Source of the DNA: Rhabditophanes sp. KR3021
Taxonomy: Eukaryota; Nematoda; Chromadorea; Rhabditida; Alloionematidae
Reading direction: 5' to 3'
Length of the DNA stretch: 64,000 nt
NCBI GenBank assembly: GCA_963281155.1
Contig: CAUJLY010000004.1
Span: 6,076,001 to 6,140,000 of the forward strand
The notes under the pieces were generated by a model. It did not search any database. It had not been told where the DNA came from and worked only from the letters and a program-made list of their open reading frames with translations. Within the stretch, counting starts at the first letter, position 1. Each line of letters starts with the position of its first letter. Below are positions 21,547 through 34,723 of this stretch, piece by piece. The position numbers were made by a program, and so were the translations under genes.

Positions 21547-24500
21547 TTTAATGTTTGGCACTCGAATGCATCAACTACAACAAAAAACCTATAACATAAA
21601 AGTTTAATCTAATTAATGGGGTTAAATTTGCGTAAAAGGAGAAATATGCAAAAATGTATAATTTAATATCTTTAAAAAAGAGCACGTTACTTATGCTAAG
21701 CTTTATAGTAATAGGATAGCAAGAAACTTGCATTACAAAATCAATGAATTGCAAATATTTTTAAGCAAATACTTGACAAAAATTACAACCTAACAAAAGA
21801 TAAATATAGATAAAGATATGACACTTTTGCATATACTTTTTGTTTTTTTGGTATCAATAAAGCGGATAAAATCAATCTTGAACATGGTTGAAGACAGCGA
21901 TAAATAATACTTTAAATAATATGTTTAAATAAAGATTTTTAAATAGAGACCAACTATACCGCAAATAAATATTCTTTTAAACGATATAATTTGTATACTT
22001 TGTTGTTTTTAAAGTTGGTAGATCTCGTAAACGACTGTTTTTTAATACACAAATATGCACACATACGTTTTAATTGATAATAACTTTAAACAGAGCACTT
22101 TACCAAAGTTTGCGCATAAAATGGCAACTTTGCTGTATATTTTAGCCATTTTGATGTAGAGCTATCATGGTACATAGAAAAACTAGCTGTGAAATGTATT
22201 CCATATAATCTGAATATATTTAAGGCAATAAGCTTTAGTCCTTAATTGTATCATTCGGACGCTTCTTTATTTTGGTCGTTGGGTTAGTCGCTAAACGGCC
22301 ATCGAAACGTCCTACATTCAAAGTACACAAAAAGTTAACGATCAATATAAAAAGTTATCATCATCGGCGGGGTTACGTTAATAATAGCTTTAAAACGATT
22401 TTTCATTGAAAGTTAATATCATTTTATTTTTAAAATTGCCTTTTTGAGTCTATCCAACTTTTTCCTGTGGCTGTCTCTTTTTTCGAAGATAATGGTGACA
22501 TAACCATGTAATACTAATTATTTGGTATTTGAATCCTAAATTCTCATTAATAATAGGATGTTTAAAACCAACCAAATAGTCTTATGACACTGTTATTACA
22601 TTAAATCCCATACATTTAGTATTGTTTGTTTGAAGCGGAGAGATTGTTAACATAAATACATTTATACCGTTAATTCTAGTAATACCAAAAATATGTAAAA
22701 AACATTTATATAATTTAAAAAGCATTTAAAAAACATTTTTATTTATCATCAGAAATTTTTTAATCAAATCGTTTTCCTCTTCTTTATTTATTCACATTCT
22801 TACTTTATTGCTGAGGAGAGTATAGTAGTATAGTTATTTGAATTGTGTATAAAATATTCGTTTTTTGAGATGACGATGACAACTTTTAAAATCAATTTAC
22901 GATCGCGTTTTCAATAGGTCAGCTATATTTCATTTAATGATGAATCATTTTGTTATCGAATTCTCCCTATAATCAATGGTTTTAATGGTAATTCATGGTG
23001 TTGTTAAGTATATTGCATGTCAATCACAAAATAGTGAGATACATTTGTTTTGCGATATAATTGTTGGTATGTCTCTGAAAGTGGTTGATATGCCATTTTT
23101 GTTATTATATTAATCATTTTCTTGCCAACAATTCTAATACCTGTTGCCATATATCTTTCCATCAAAATATTGTTTTTTGTCTTTTAAAATATATTGCTTA
23201 TTCTAGTGTCTTTTTGCATCGACCATTATACAAATGCCTCTTTTATGGATATAATATCTTTTCATATTATGGCAGAGGCACTGTACATGCAATTGTTTTT
23301 TGATAAAGCTTTACTTTATTTAACATAAGTTCACTAAGGTCTTGTGCCATTAAATTGTTATTGGATTGTTGTCAGATTATTATTAAGTTATTTTAAAATT
23401 ATTCCAACTTTATAATATTATTAGTAATAATGAATATGAGGTTTTAAGATGAATATTGTAATGCCAAAAAATGTACGTTCAGTTTTTACTCGACATTATA
23501 AAGTCCTCATTTTGTTTTGATTACAACAAATATAGTCTATATGTACAATATAATATACAAATATGTACATTATTTAGTAGTAAATAAATATGACCAACTC
23601 TTTAATGAACCATCTCAAAACTAGAATATTATACTTTATTGTTGGATGATAAATAACTTTGACTGTTATTGTTTTTAAAATATATTTTTTAATGAGATGT
23701 TATGATGCACAGTTAAAAAATTATTTAAGTAATTTGACATTTAAGAAATGAAATTCGTTTTTTATTTTCTTATTTTATTTGGTTTGATACCTCTTCTTTT
23801 AAGGCAAAATATTTACTTCAATTGTTCCAATGATTTCGCTTTTTTGCTAAGAATAACAAATTGGCTGAAGGCACACTTTTAAACTTAGTGTAGGGCATGT
23901 ATGTAAAATGTTTGTTGGGACCAACAATTCTAATAATAGTTACAAGATGTAGTAAAGACATCTCTTTTAATGTCGTGCTATTATTTTGAAAATATAGGAA
24001 ATCAATTATATAAGGGCACAATCATAGATGTTGGTGTCTTTTCGTATGGCATGTGCCATTCCCGGATCCTCTTGCTGTCAGAACTGCCAGCCAGAGCTTA
24101 TATATTATTTGTGGTTTTGCTATTGCCACATGCGTGCACTCCCTTTCATCCTATTTATTAGTCTTGCCTTTATCGTTATCTCTTTTCACAAATGTTTGTA
24201 AAAAATAAAATTCCCCTTTTTTGTTCAAATTTAATAAAGTAAAAGTAGCGTGCACTCTATATTAATAAAATACCATTTAGTCTGCTAAACTTTTTTTGAT
24301 ACACCCATTCCGAGTTCGGAAGTAATAAGGAGATGGATTAACTTATGATGTAGCTTACGAGACAGGATATTAAAAAGTGATACGTGTTATTTATATGTTT
24401 ATGAATCAAACGTAAATGCACACTAACAAACAAAGCTGTATTGTTGATATTAATACTTTTATTCATCCTATTTTCGAGACGGGACTTACCAAATATATAA

Positions 24501-24550
24501 GTACACATTATTAATACTTTTTCCAGAACTTTCAGAAAACCTTTTCTATC
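21547..24550. other. Long divergent intergenic region
   Basis: About 3 kb between ehbp-1 (minus) and snb-1 (plus). Only short AT-rich chance frames are present. A ttcag at 24531-24535, 15 bp before the snb-1 ATG, is a good spliced-leader or 5'UTR acceptor. The rest likely contains promoter and neuronal enhancer DNA, but I can identify no specific sites. Confidence 0.4.
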
Positions 24551-24928
24551 ATGGATCCAAATGTTGAAGCAGGTAATGGAGCCGCTCCTCAATCCAGACC
24601 AACTAACAAACGTCTTCAACAAACTCAAGCACAAGTCGATGAGGTCGTCGGAATCATGAAGGTAAGAATACATAATCTTATTTAATAATAATAACATTAA
24701 ATAATTAAGGTCAATGTTGAAAAAGTTTTGGAAAGAGATCAAAAATTATCCCAACTTGATGATAGAGCCGATGCCCTTCAAGAGGGAGCTTCACAATTCG
24801 AGAAGAGTGCCGCAACACTCAAGAGAAAGTTTTGGTTTAAGAACATCAAGATGATTATCATCATGTGTGCTATCATTATCATCCTGATCATTGTAATTGT
24901 GCTCTGGGCTGGAGGAAACAATAAGTAA
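24551..24928 (+). CDS. snb-1: Synaptobrevin / VAMP (v-SNARE)
   Basis: Exons 24551-24661 and 24710-24928 join through a 48-bp phase-0 intron to give 109 residues. After a variable acidic N-terminus comes the R-SNARE motif (residues about 20-80: [19 protein letters not shown], then [19 protein letters not shown]), with the zero-layer Arg in LDDRADAL. A juxtamembrane [11 protein letters not shown] and one C-terminal helix ([20 protein letters not shown]) complete the tail anchor. The sequence is nearly identical to nematode SNB-1 through the SNARE core. It is the vesicle SNARE that pairs with syntaxin and SNAP-25 in neurotransmitter release. Intron position after the IMK codon is typical of VAMP genes. 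Confidence 0.97.
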
Positions 24929-25869
24929 AAGATGGATTCAAATGACTTTGAAGATTTTGGAAAATTTTACTTATACACATTTATATTTTTGACTACTACT
25001 ACACCAACCTATTGTATTCCTTGAAATTGTGAGCTGTATCTCCTTGAAATTCATTTTATTTAAAATATTTAAGTAAAATCTTTTTCTGCCGATTAAAAAA
25101 CATACAAAATTCCATTCCTTTATATAAATTTCATCTATTATTATTTTGCCCATACGCACACATTATATTTGTTCATTTATTGTGTGGAAAATCTGCTTTT
25201 GAAATTTGTACATTTATACAACCGATTGTTCTTTTTATAATGAATTCCATTATTACAGCTAAAAACATCATATTCTTATAATCTGTTGTCACTTTATTTT
25301 CACAATACACTCAATTAATACATTAAGTTAACACATACTACTATATAAATTCAAGTTAATATAATAAATTGGAGTTAATATCATCAATTAAACTTAATAT
25401 CATACATTCACTTGATATCATGCATTCAGATAACACCATAGTCCAAGATAAAAAGGTTATTAACAAAAACACAACCACCATTTGTACATTTGTAATATTT
25501 CTATCACCAAATTAAGTTGTAAAATATTTATATAAATTTAGTTGGAGTGTCTTCAATACATATGATTTAATATGATATCAATTTATGATGGTATGACTAA
25601 ACACACATAGTGTCCACTATCAAATCCTTGAGTGAGGATGTTGTAAAACATGAAACAAATTTATTAGCTCCATTACTTTTGGCAATGGAACAACTGATGC
25701 AAAAGTATATTTACTTCCTGCTTTGAGTATCGCGATTAAATTTGTTTTAATATACTTTGTTCCAATCATAAGTGTGTTGATTTCAATTATAGTTGTGGAG
25801 CTTAAAAAACACGTCACTATTTGGGTTTTATAGTCTTTATTTATTGTATATTTGTGGTTTAAGCTTAAT
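24929..25869. other. Intergenic, AT-rich
   Basis: AT-rich spacer with imperfect ttaatatcat-type repeats around 25300-25440. A minus-strand frame at 25620-26039 overlaps the syntaxin gene and is a shadow. No genes are seen. Confidence 0.4.
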
Positions 25870-26970
25870 ATGGGATTCTCTGCGGTTGTAGCTCCTTTCA
25901 CTGACAACACGGCCCTTTTTAATGCCAAAATGAAGATGATTTGTGCTAAAAGAAAGAAACAATTTAAGGAAAATGGTGTGGCGGAAGAAGGATCGGAGAA
26001 ACGAGACAGAGCATTAGAAGAGGCATCTATGACGGACAAGTTTAAGAAAACAAACTGGAGTTTGTATTTGGTTGATGGAAAGCAAATTTTAGAAAATATT
26101 AGTTTGCTAAAGAAATTGGCCTTGGATAATCGGACTAATTATTTGGCCTCATCTGGATTTTACTTTCCTCTATCTAAAGCTGATGAAGCAAGGGATGTAT
26201 ACAGTTGTTTGGATAGGAAGAAGCTAGATGCGGAAACTGATATTGGCCTAAAAAAATGTCAGCAATTGATTGAAAGTTTAAGAAAAAGAGTCGGAGATGA
26301 CAAATTGTTGCGAATTGAAGATGAAAGGGAAGTTATAAAAGGTGTATTGGTTATTTTGGATATCTATTTGAATAGAGTACGTGGAGACATCATCAACATG
26401 AGAGAGTCTTTCAACTCGAAGTTTAAAAAAGCGAAGCAGTATGGTTCTTATTCTGGGGTGATAAAAATGAATAAATCCGCTTTTGAGAATGTTTTTGAAC
26501 AGTTTAAAAAAGAAGAGCTCTCTCAAATATTGCCTAAAAATCAATACAAGCCCTCTTTTAATAACTATAATGAACTTCGTGAAAGAAAAAGCGGAACTAA
26601 GCCTATCATCAGCGTTACTTATAATCCTGAGGATGAAAAAGTGATGTGTGGCAGTTCGGAAGAATTAAGGATGGAAAACCAAATGTTCTACAAAAAACTG
26701 ACACACAAAAATGAGGAAATTGAAATGATCACTTCGCAATTTGCGGAAATTGACAAATTGCACCAAACTTTCAAAGATAAAGTCTTAAATCAGGATGAAC
26801 AAATAGAAGTGGTTCAACAAAATACTGAATTCACTGAGATCAACATGATAGAGGCAAACGATTTGATAAGAAAGGCCCTACAAAACAATGCCTCTAGACG
26901 TGTAATTTTTATGTTTTGTATTCTGGTCTTAACCTTAACCATAGGCTTTTTAAATTGGTTTAACCCATAG
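25870..26970 (+). CDS. syx-18: Syntaxin 18 homologue (ER Qa-SNARE)
   Basis: A single exon of 366 residues from the ATG at 25870, preceded in frame only by a non-ATG start. The N-terminus (TALFNAKMKMICAKRKK) resembles the syntaxin-18 N-domain. The C-terminal SNARE segment (about 275-335: IEMITSQFAEIDKLHQTF, then DEQIEVVQQNTEFTEIN) matches syntaxin 18, followed by ALQNNASRRVIFMFC and a tail anchor ending in LNWFNP, like the human LDWYDS end. Syntaxin 18 works in Golgi-to-ER retrograde fusion with the NRZ tether, SEC20 and USE1. The lack of introns is notable given the short introns of its neighbours. It converges on the kinase gene, whose 3' end is 145 bp away. Confidence 0.85.
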   Translation: MGFSAVVAPFTDNTALFNAKMKMICAKRKKQFKENGVAEEGSEKRDRALEEASMTDKFKKTNWSLYLVDGKQILENISLLKKLALDNRTNYLASSGFYFPLSKADEARDVYSCLDRKKLDAETDIGLKKCQQLIESLRKRVGDDKLLRIEDEREVIKGVLVILDIYLNRVRGDIINMRESFNSKFKKAKQYGSYSGVIKMNKSAFENVFEQFKKEELSQILPKNQYKPSFNNYNELRERKSGTKPIISVTYNPEDEKVMCGSSEELRMENQMFYKKLTHKNEEIEMITSQFAEIDKLHQTFKDKVLNQDEQIEVVQQNTEFTEINMIEANDLIRKALQNNASRRVIFMFCILVLTLTIGFLNWFNP

Positions 26971-27115
26971 AATTAATTATTGTAAACAAAGAGAAAAATA
27001 AAAAGGTTATATGAATTGTATTTATATGTATACTTTTTATTAACAAAATATAGTTAATTTCAATCAACGTAATATGAATTGAGACAACATCAGTTCTATT
27101 TGTTTGAGAGTTAAT

Positions 27116-28483
27116 TCATACCTTCTCCAAGCCAAGTATGTTGTACATACTATGAGCAGAGTCGTAAGTCTGTTTAGTGACTGAGTCCTTGGTGTATTCG
27201 ATCGGGAAACCCATCTGCTTCATATACTTCAGTCTCTTGACATCCAATTCAGTTGGCTTAGAGTGAAAGATCGGTTCAGGAATAATGAATGGGTGCTTTA
27301 TGAGATCGGTAATATTCCATCTTCTGGCAGGGTTGATGTCTAGGCATCCTTTGATAACACAGTTTATTTGGTGATGTCTTGTAAGAGGATGTGGATGTTT
27401 GTGGTTTGACCAGTTTTTTTCTATACTTTCAATCATCAACTCCTTAGTCTTGCCAACAAATAATAGCTTACCAGTGACCATCGAAAACAATATTAAAGCC
27501 AATGCCCACATGTCAGCAGCTTTAGGAAAGTAATACTTGCCGAGGAGAATTTCATACGAAAAGTACTCAATTGTCCCACATGTTCTATGGAATAACTCAT
27601 CATCCTTTACTACACAAGCTAATCCAAAATCAACAATTTTAACTGCACCCGAATGTGAAATTATTACATTCTCAGGCTTGAGATCTAAATGTACTATCGA
27701 AATATCACAGTGCAGATATTTGATTCCATATGTGATTTGTGAAAAAATATTTTTAGTGTCAGTTATAGAAAAGATCCCATTGAATTTAATCTCGTTGAAA
27801 ATATCATTTCCTTCGACATGTTCCATTATAAATAGTATTGTGTCTTCGCTTTCGACTATTTGAAGCAATTTAACTAAAGAATCGATTAACCTTCAACAAT
27901 TGTTTGACTTACTAATATTACGATGGTCTAATAGCTTCATGTTTTGCTTTTCATTTTCCAGATAGATCTTTTGTTTGGGGTGACGGTAATGTTTCGACTT
28001 GCTGATTTTCTTGATTGCAACAATAGTGCTTGTTAGTCGATGTTCAGCACGGTACACAGTCGAAAATCCGCCATCAGCAATTTGATCAAGAATTCTGTAG
28101 GGAGAGGCACCAACAATGTTTGAGTCATCGTTCTGATTGTAAGGAGTTTCTATCACTTTCCTAAGTTGAGAGACGTTAGTGATACTTCTGTCGGGGAACA
28201 TTGATGACACAAATGCTTTCCTTACAGATGGGGACTTGGAATATCCTCCATCTTTAGCCTTTAGTTTGCTGTTAAACCAATTGACAGGGTTTAATCGTTT
28301 CAATAAGCCTTTCTTACTATTATTTCGATCAACCAAAACGTATTCCTTTCTTTCTTTTTGAGGCAATGACCACTCATATCCGGAACGATTTTTGGGAGAT
28401 CGAGAGGGGGTTGAGTAAGATTTAAGAGACTTTTCCGTTTTGATGGGAGTTCCGCATATCATGTTTAACAGATGATTAACCAT
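27116..28483 (-). CDS. MARK/AMPK-related-like Ser/Thr kinase, non-RD, with UBA
   Basis: Exons 27913-28483 and 27116-27873 join through a 39-bp phase-1 intron; 442 residues. After a basic Ser-rich leader of about 130 residues comes a kinase domain: glycine loop ADGGFSTVYRA, VAIKKI lysine, HRNIIKL, catalytic loop VHLDLKPENV, DFGLA and an aberrant activation-segment end (GTIEYFSYEIL in place of APE). The catalytic Arg of HRD is Leu, so it is a non-RD kinase, but the Asp, Lys and Asn needed for catalysis remain. The C-terminal YMKQMGFPIEYTKDSV...MYNILG matches the UBA of MARK-type kinases. Activation by activation-loop phosphorylation is probably altered. I cannot name an orthologue. Confidence 0.85.
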
Positions 28484-30421
28484 TCCAACGATGTCAAGTC
28501 TTTTATATGTTTACTCAACATGCATATTTCTAAGAAATGTTTATATGCGAAATTTTAAGAAATGTTTATATGCGAAATTACAATCAAGAAATCAACGTAT
28601 ACATAAATAAAATATCTAACTATTTAAAATTTATAAATTCATTTTATGAATTGTGAAGGTAAATGACTTGTGAAAAAGGTTTATGCTTTGGTATTAAACA
28701 ATTTTGATGGGAAAGAATTATGCATGGCCTTTCTTTGAAAGATTCGCTTTGTGAGCGAATTTGAATAGGTAAGATCAATTAACAATTTTATTATACAATA
28801 ATCACTTTACTGACAATCCATTGATATGACGCTTCATGTTAGTCTTCTTGTTACTCAATTTTTACTCGACGTATTTTAGTTGTTACTCACACTTGTGTCA
28901 AAAAATGGAAACATTCTTTTATTACCAGTTTATTACCTGTTGTTAGAGAATTGATTGAAACAAGTTGAAGAATTCATTCTCTAATCTATTTAATTGCCAA
29001 GCTTTAACTTTCTTTGTTCAAATATTTATGAATAAAGGAGTACGATGTGTTCGACTTTTAAGCTTTATTTAAGATTAAAACAATTTTGTTGACACTTCGT
29101 CGTAAATAATTATTTCAATATGTTTATGTAATCGCCTTAACTGTATATTTGTGCTTAGCGAAAATCTGCCGACTATATTTTTAATTTGCTACAATTTAAG
29201 ATGAATAGGAATGTGTTTTTTAAGTTATTACAATTAGAGATATAATCGCAAATATAACACAATACAATATAATTTTGTACTAATACATGAAAATATTCAT
29301 TTATTTACAAAAATAGATCTTTGCTGTACATCCATTCATCATTGTACATGGCGAGTCTCTTTTTTAAGTTATTACCATTTTAATCTCCAAAGACAAAGCA
29401 ATTTATTTTGATTGTTGTGAAGTGATTTTTGGGTGCGATTACATGGGATAGTGTGTGAAAAGATTGTTTTGGTGTTGACAAGTTTGGATTACACATAAAC
29501 ATATATAATAAATATACATACAAGTTATTATTTAAAAGTTTGGGTTAGTAATATAATTGCATTCAATGCAAACAGTACCATAAATAGCTTTGTTGATGTC
29601 GAAGAGGAGAATGCAACAAAGCTGGTTACCTGTTCCCTAGACGGCCTTCACACCATTTTACTTTACTCTTAAAAAGAGGGTTGAAGAGAAGAATCAGTCA
29701 ACTTTTGAAACCAAATTTGCAGATAATTTTTTAATCGTACAATAATAAAAGCATGACAAGTGATTGAGGTCGGCACAAGATCTGTTAACGATTCACAAAG
29801 ATCCCTTACTCGTAACAATTCATAAATTTTCCTAACAATTATCGCTAAAAAAGAAGACTAATTTACCATGTTCAAGGTGATTAAACTGTTTTGAATAGGT
29901 ATAAAGTGTCCGTTATGCCTGACCAATGTTGACTCAAAAATATTTAACCATTCAAATGATATATTAAATTTTTTCAGAACAAACTAGTATGCAGTGAGTC
30001 AGTTTTGCGTTACCACATTTAAAGTCGAATCTAATTGAATCTTTTCTTTAAATGTTTGTCTTTCTTCGCACTATAACACTCGCCTACCTCCTTCTTGCAA
30101 CAAAAGTTTAAGGCACACCATCACGTTGAATATTTAAGCTTCAATGTAAACAAGATTACTTTAAAAATAATTTTGAGGTTGCCTGCTTTTGAAACAATTT
30201 TACTTATTCAGTAACATTAAAACATTCAAAAGACTGTGGTTTCTTCAGTTTTTACAGTAGTGCAATATTATGTATTACCGTTAATTAATATAAAGTCATA
30301 GTACATGTCTTTGGTATATTAATTTAGCATATCTTTGATTTCATTACACCAATTGTGCATATCGTTATTTTGTACATGCCTTAATTATTGTATTTTAAAT
30401 TTTTAGATTTTTAGAAGAATT
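28484..30421. other. Intergenic, promoter of intermediate filament gene
   Basis: About 1.9 kb of AT-rich DNA between divergent genes. A 25-bp direct duplication lies at 28531-28580. A ttag acceptor at 30411-30414, 7 bp before the ATG at 30422, suggests trans-splicing or a 5'UTR intron. No coding exon is seen. Confidence 0.4.
28531..28580. repeat. 25-bp tandem duplication
   Basis: Two head-to-tail copies of a 25-bp unit beginning taagaaatgtttatatgcga, nearly perfect, just upstream of the kinase start codon. Confidence 0.85.
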
Positions 30422-33109
30422 ATGCCGGTTGGAACTTTGCCATCAGCCAGACAACCATTGGGGGGACGTTCAGTTGGATCACGGGAAACGAGTAAGTTAA
30501 GCCATCAAAAAGTCTTTATCTGTGTTAAATTGGAGTTTTATTAAATCGTAGCATTGTTTAGTATTGTTGTGGTAAATGATGAGCTCTATTTTTGTCTAGT
30601 ATATCCTGTTTCTGCATGAGAAGGTTTAAGACTCATATAAACCGCCACTCAAATTATTAAAAATTGAGATTTCTCTTCACTTCCATATTTTGTTATCACC
30701 ACGACATCACGCTACCTTTTTAATAACACACTTTTTACTATCTCGCTAGTAAAGTTAAAATATTAAAAAATGCAGTCACGAACTTATGAATTTTGGGGTA
30801 ATAAACGTAAATAATTGCTTTTCTCTATTGATTCGTCCTATTTATTGTTTAAATTTCAGCTTCTGGAGCTCGAATGCTAAAAATCGTTACTGAATCAAGC
30901 TCAAGGGTCGGGTCAGGTCTTTCGCCATTCGGACAAAATGCTGCCTCTACTATCAGAGATTCTCGTGAAAGAGAAAAGAAAGACATGGCTGATTTGAATG
31001 ACAAACTAGCTAATTATATCGAAAAGGTACGTTTCTTAGAAGCTCAAAACAGAAAGCTTGCCGCGGACCTAGAACTACTTAGAGGAAAGTGGGGTAAAGA
31101 TACACACAACATCCGTAAGATGTACGAAGGAGAATTGGTTGATGCTAAAAAGTTAATTGCTGAAACGAATAGTCTACGTGAAGGAATTGAAAAACAAATC
31201 AAGGAAATGATCTTAGAGTTAAACGACATCAAGAAAAAGTACGCTGACGCCTTGAAAGGCCGTGAGGCTGACAAAGCTACCATTGAATTGCTATTAAAAA
31301 AACTTGCTGATGCCGAGGCCGAAGTTAACTATTTAAAGAGAAAAATCTCTGATCTTGAAGAAGAAGTTATGTGGATCAAGAAGGAAAACCAAAAACTAAT
31401 TGGTGAACTTCAAAGAACAAGAACTGATTTGGATCAAGAAACTTTGAATAGAATTGACTACCAAAATCAAGTCCAAACTCTTATCGAAGAAATTGAATTC
31501 CTCCGTAGAGTACATGAGCAAGAAATAAGAGAACTTCAAAGTCTTGCTGCTCGTGATACTACTCCTGAAAATAGAGAATTCTTCAAAAACGAGCTAAGCG
31601 CTGCTATCCGTGATATCAGAGTTGAGTATGATCAAATCTACAACCACAATAGAAATGACATGGAATCATGGTAAGTATACTCATAACATAGCAAATAAGA
31701 GGAGTATCAAAAAACTCATTAGTCAATTACTAATTTAAGAATTATTAATATCCATCGTTACAGGTACCGACTTAAGGTTCAAGAAATCCAGACTCAATCC
31801 AATAGACAAAACATGGAGCAAGGTACCGTATTTTAAACGATAGTTTGATCTTATTCTTATTTTTAGGATATGCTAAGGAAGAAGTTAAGAGACTCAGAAC
31901 TCAACTCACCGATCTTAGGTAGGTGAAATTACTAAAATACGCCAAAGGCAAAACTGCTAAAAATGGCCATCATTACTAATAGTCATAAGATTAGAGCGAA
32001 ATGTATAAAAGTCATTAAATTAGAGGGTAATAGACTTAGACGCTGGCGTAATTTTGAAGTGCTAGTTTACTGATGTGGGTTATTACACATGGGTGCTTCA
32101 TATTGGAAATGTTGTAATCTTTTCTATATTGTTTAAAGCTTATCATTACGTTCTCTCTAACGACATTGATTCTGAGTATTCGGACTAAAGTATCCAAACT
32201 CTGCAATGCTGTTTGAAAAATGATCAGCATTTGATTCTTTATTGGAAAACTTAATTGTTTTATGTGCCAAAGTGGTCAATAATATAGGATATTCTTTAAC
32301 TAAAAGATTGCATTTCCTTACAGTTGTAAGAGCCAACGGGTCACTTAAGAATATCTAAATTTCTAATTTGAACATCAAATACTTATTTATATCTTTTTAG
32401 AGGAAAATTGGCTGATCTTGAAGCTAGAAATAGTTTGTTAGAAAAACAAATCCAAGAACTCAACTTCCAATTGGAAGATGACCAAAGAAGTTATGAAGCC
32501 GCTCTTAATGAAAGAGACGCCCAAATTAGAAAGATGCGTGAAGAATGTCAAGCACTTATGGTTGAATTGCAAATGCTCCTTGACACCAAACAAACTCTCG
32601 ACGCGGAAATTGCCATTTATAGAAAGATGTTGGAGGGTGAAGAAAATAGAGCTGGATTAAGACAACTTGTTGAACAAGTTGTTAAGACTCACGGAATCAC
32701 TCAACAAGAAGACACCGAAACTCTGAGAGTCATCAAAGGAGAGACAGCTAGTAGAAGTTCATTCCAAAGATCCGCTAAAGGAAATGTATCTATTCAAGAA
32801 TGTGCTCCAGACGGCAAATTTATTGTCCTCCAAAATACACACAGAGCCAAGGAAGAAGTAATTGGTGAATGGAAACTCAAGAGAAAGATTGATGGCAAAC
32901 AAGAAATCGTATACACATTCCCCAAGGACTTCATTCTAAAACCAGGCAAAACTGTCAAGATCTTGGCTAAAAACCAAGGAATTGCCTCACCCCCTGGTCA
33001 ACTTGTTTTCGAAGGAGAAGAATCATTCGGATCAGGCAACAACATCCAAACAATTTTGTATAACAAAGATGGAGAAGAACGTGCAACTCACATTCAAAGA
33101 AGTAGTTAA
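30422..33109 (+). CDS. Cytoplasmic intermediate filament protein with lamin-type tail
   Basis: Exons 30422-30491, 30860-31670, 31764-31822, 31867-31918 and 32401-33109; 566 residues. A short head is followed by a rod from about residue 62 (coil 1[20 protein letters not shown]) to the conserved rod end [16 protein letters not shown] at about 398-413. The tail carries an Ig-fold lamin tail domain at about 450-560 ([33 protein letters not shown]). A lamin-like tail with no nuclear-localisation signal or CaaX box is typical of protostome cytoplasmic filaments; the sequence is close to nematode IFA/IFB proteins, nearer IFA in coil 2 (NRNDMESW). Such filaments support epidermis and other tissues mechanically. 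The introns of 368 and 482 bp hold no other gene. Confidence 0.93.
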
Positions 33110-34723
33110 GCTATTTATCCATAACAAAATGACTAGAGGAGAAATAAATTCATCCATTTTACGTTTATTTTTATTTAAAATCATTCATCTATATATGGCG
33201 CCTCTAACATGAGTTCCCACTTCTCAATGACAAAAAAGATACAATTATCTATAATTTTATCCACCATCTTTAGCCAATTATGTATATTAAAAAGCGAAAT
33301 TTGTACTCAATTATGAAATTATATAAAATCTTCCTATATTTCCTTATCAAACTTTTGCGTGCTCGTTACCCTGATAAACTGTCTTGTTTATTGAGTAACA
33401 AAAACTGCATTATTTAGCATAAATAAGAATAATAAAAAGTTTGCGAAATCATTTTACATACATTTTCATAACAATTGTATCATATTCCTGTTCTGTTAAT
33501 GACTGTTGTATCAATTACACATTATTTGGATAGGCTTTGATTTGCTAAGCATATCCAATTAATTAATATATTCCCAAATACTTCAAAATAAAAGCATTTA
33601 TTTGAGGTGATGTAATTACTATCCAGTTGAATTTTATACTACTTCTTTAATACCATCTATAGTCTCCATAGTATCTTGTTTTTGTAAGTAAATTTAAAAC
33701 AAATTTTGAAAAACTGTATTTTTAAAGCGTGTTTGTTTGGTCGAAGTCATTCGAGGTAACAAAACAAGTATTATTTGATAGAGCGGCATTGACTATATCA
33801 TCCTGCATATTTAAGGATCAGATAACATTTTTTAACTAAAATTTTTAGATACCTTTATCATCGTAGATCCAAATCTGTTCAGCCAAAATTAAATGCCGCA
33901 ATACTTATTTAGTATGAGTTAGTATGTATTTTGTGGAACTTCCTCCTGTTCTGACGATTTAAAAGTAAGATAAACAATTTGTTTAACAATTAATATCTAC
34001 CAGCAAAAAATCTTGACGAGTGTCGTCTTTTTATTTTCTATATTTTGTTTATACTTGTTTACAAAAATCATCGTCGTTTGCTTTTGAATGCCAATATTAA
34101 TATCACTTTTCCGGTTCATTTATTTGTTGAAATCTGCAAACAGTTTGATATATCTTGTCAAAATTAGAATCATTATTCAAAAATAAGATTAATTTTCGTT
34201 TTCCTTTGTCTATAAGGAGTAGTGACAACAGTGTGTTGATGCTATACACATACGTTATTTATTTATTTTTTCAATCACTGCGATTAATGAACATTTTTGC
34301 ACTTCTTCAAAGAATTTTACTTTGTTATCAGGCATATCCTGCGAATGAATGCTGCCAGTACTAAACAATAACCTGTTTCACACATTTTATATACATAACT
34401 AACTTCTTTCACTACTACATACTATTGTTAAGGCAGGCTTTGAATGTTTCTTGAATCATTTGCTTAAAAACTTCTTTCAGCTTATCACATAAATTTAAAT
34501 TGTTCCTGATTGTGTTCAATTAAACGACTCATAAATGACTATATCTTCACATCCTAATTTAAAATATTCATACGTAATTTTAAAATAACAGCTTTTTTAT
34601 AACAAGTGACCATTTTACAATTTTATTAATTTTCCTTACGTCTTTAAATACCTTTTATTTATTTGTTCGATTAAAGCAACTTTATAGGATTTGGGTTGCA
34701 CTATTATTATATAATTTGCTAAG
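33110..34723. other. Intergenic, AT-rich
   Basis: About 1.6 kb without recognisable exons; frames such as 34155-34364 lack supporting splice sites or motifs. It contains the promoter of the next gene. Confidence 0.4.

Noticed and set aside
30111..30135. Resemblance to a conserved microRNA seed (taaggcac)
   Set aside because: Only the first eight bases match miR-124 and no hairpin is apparent.
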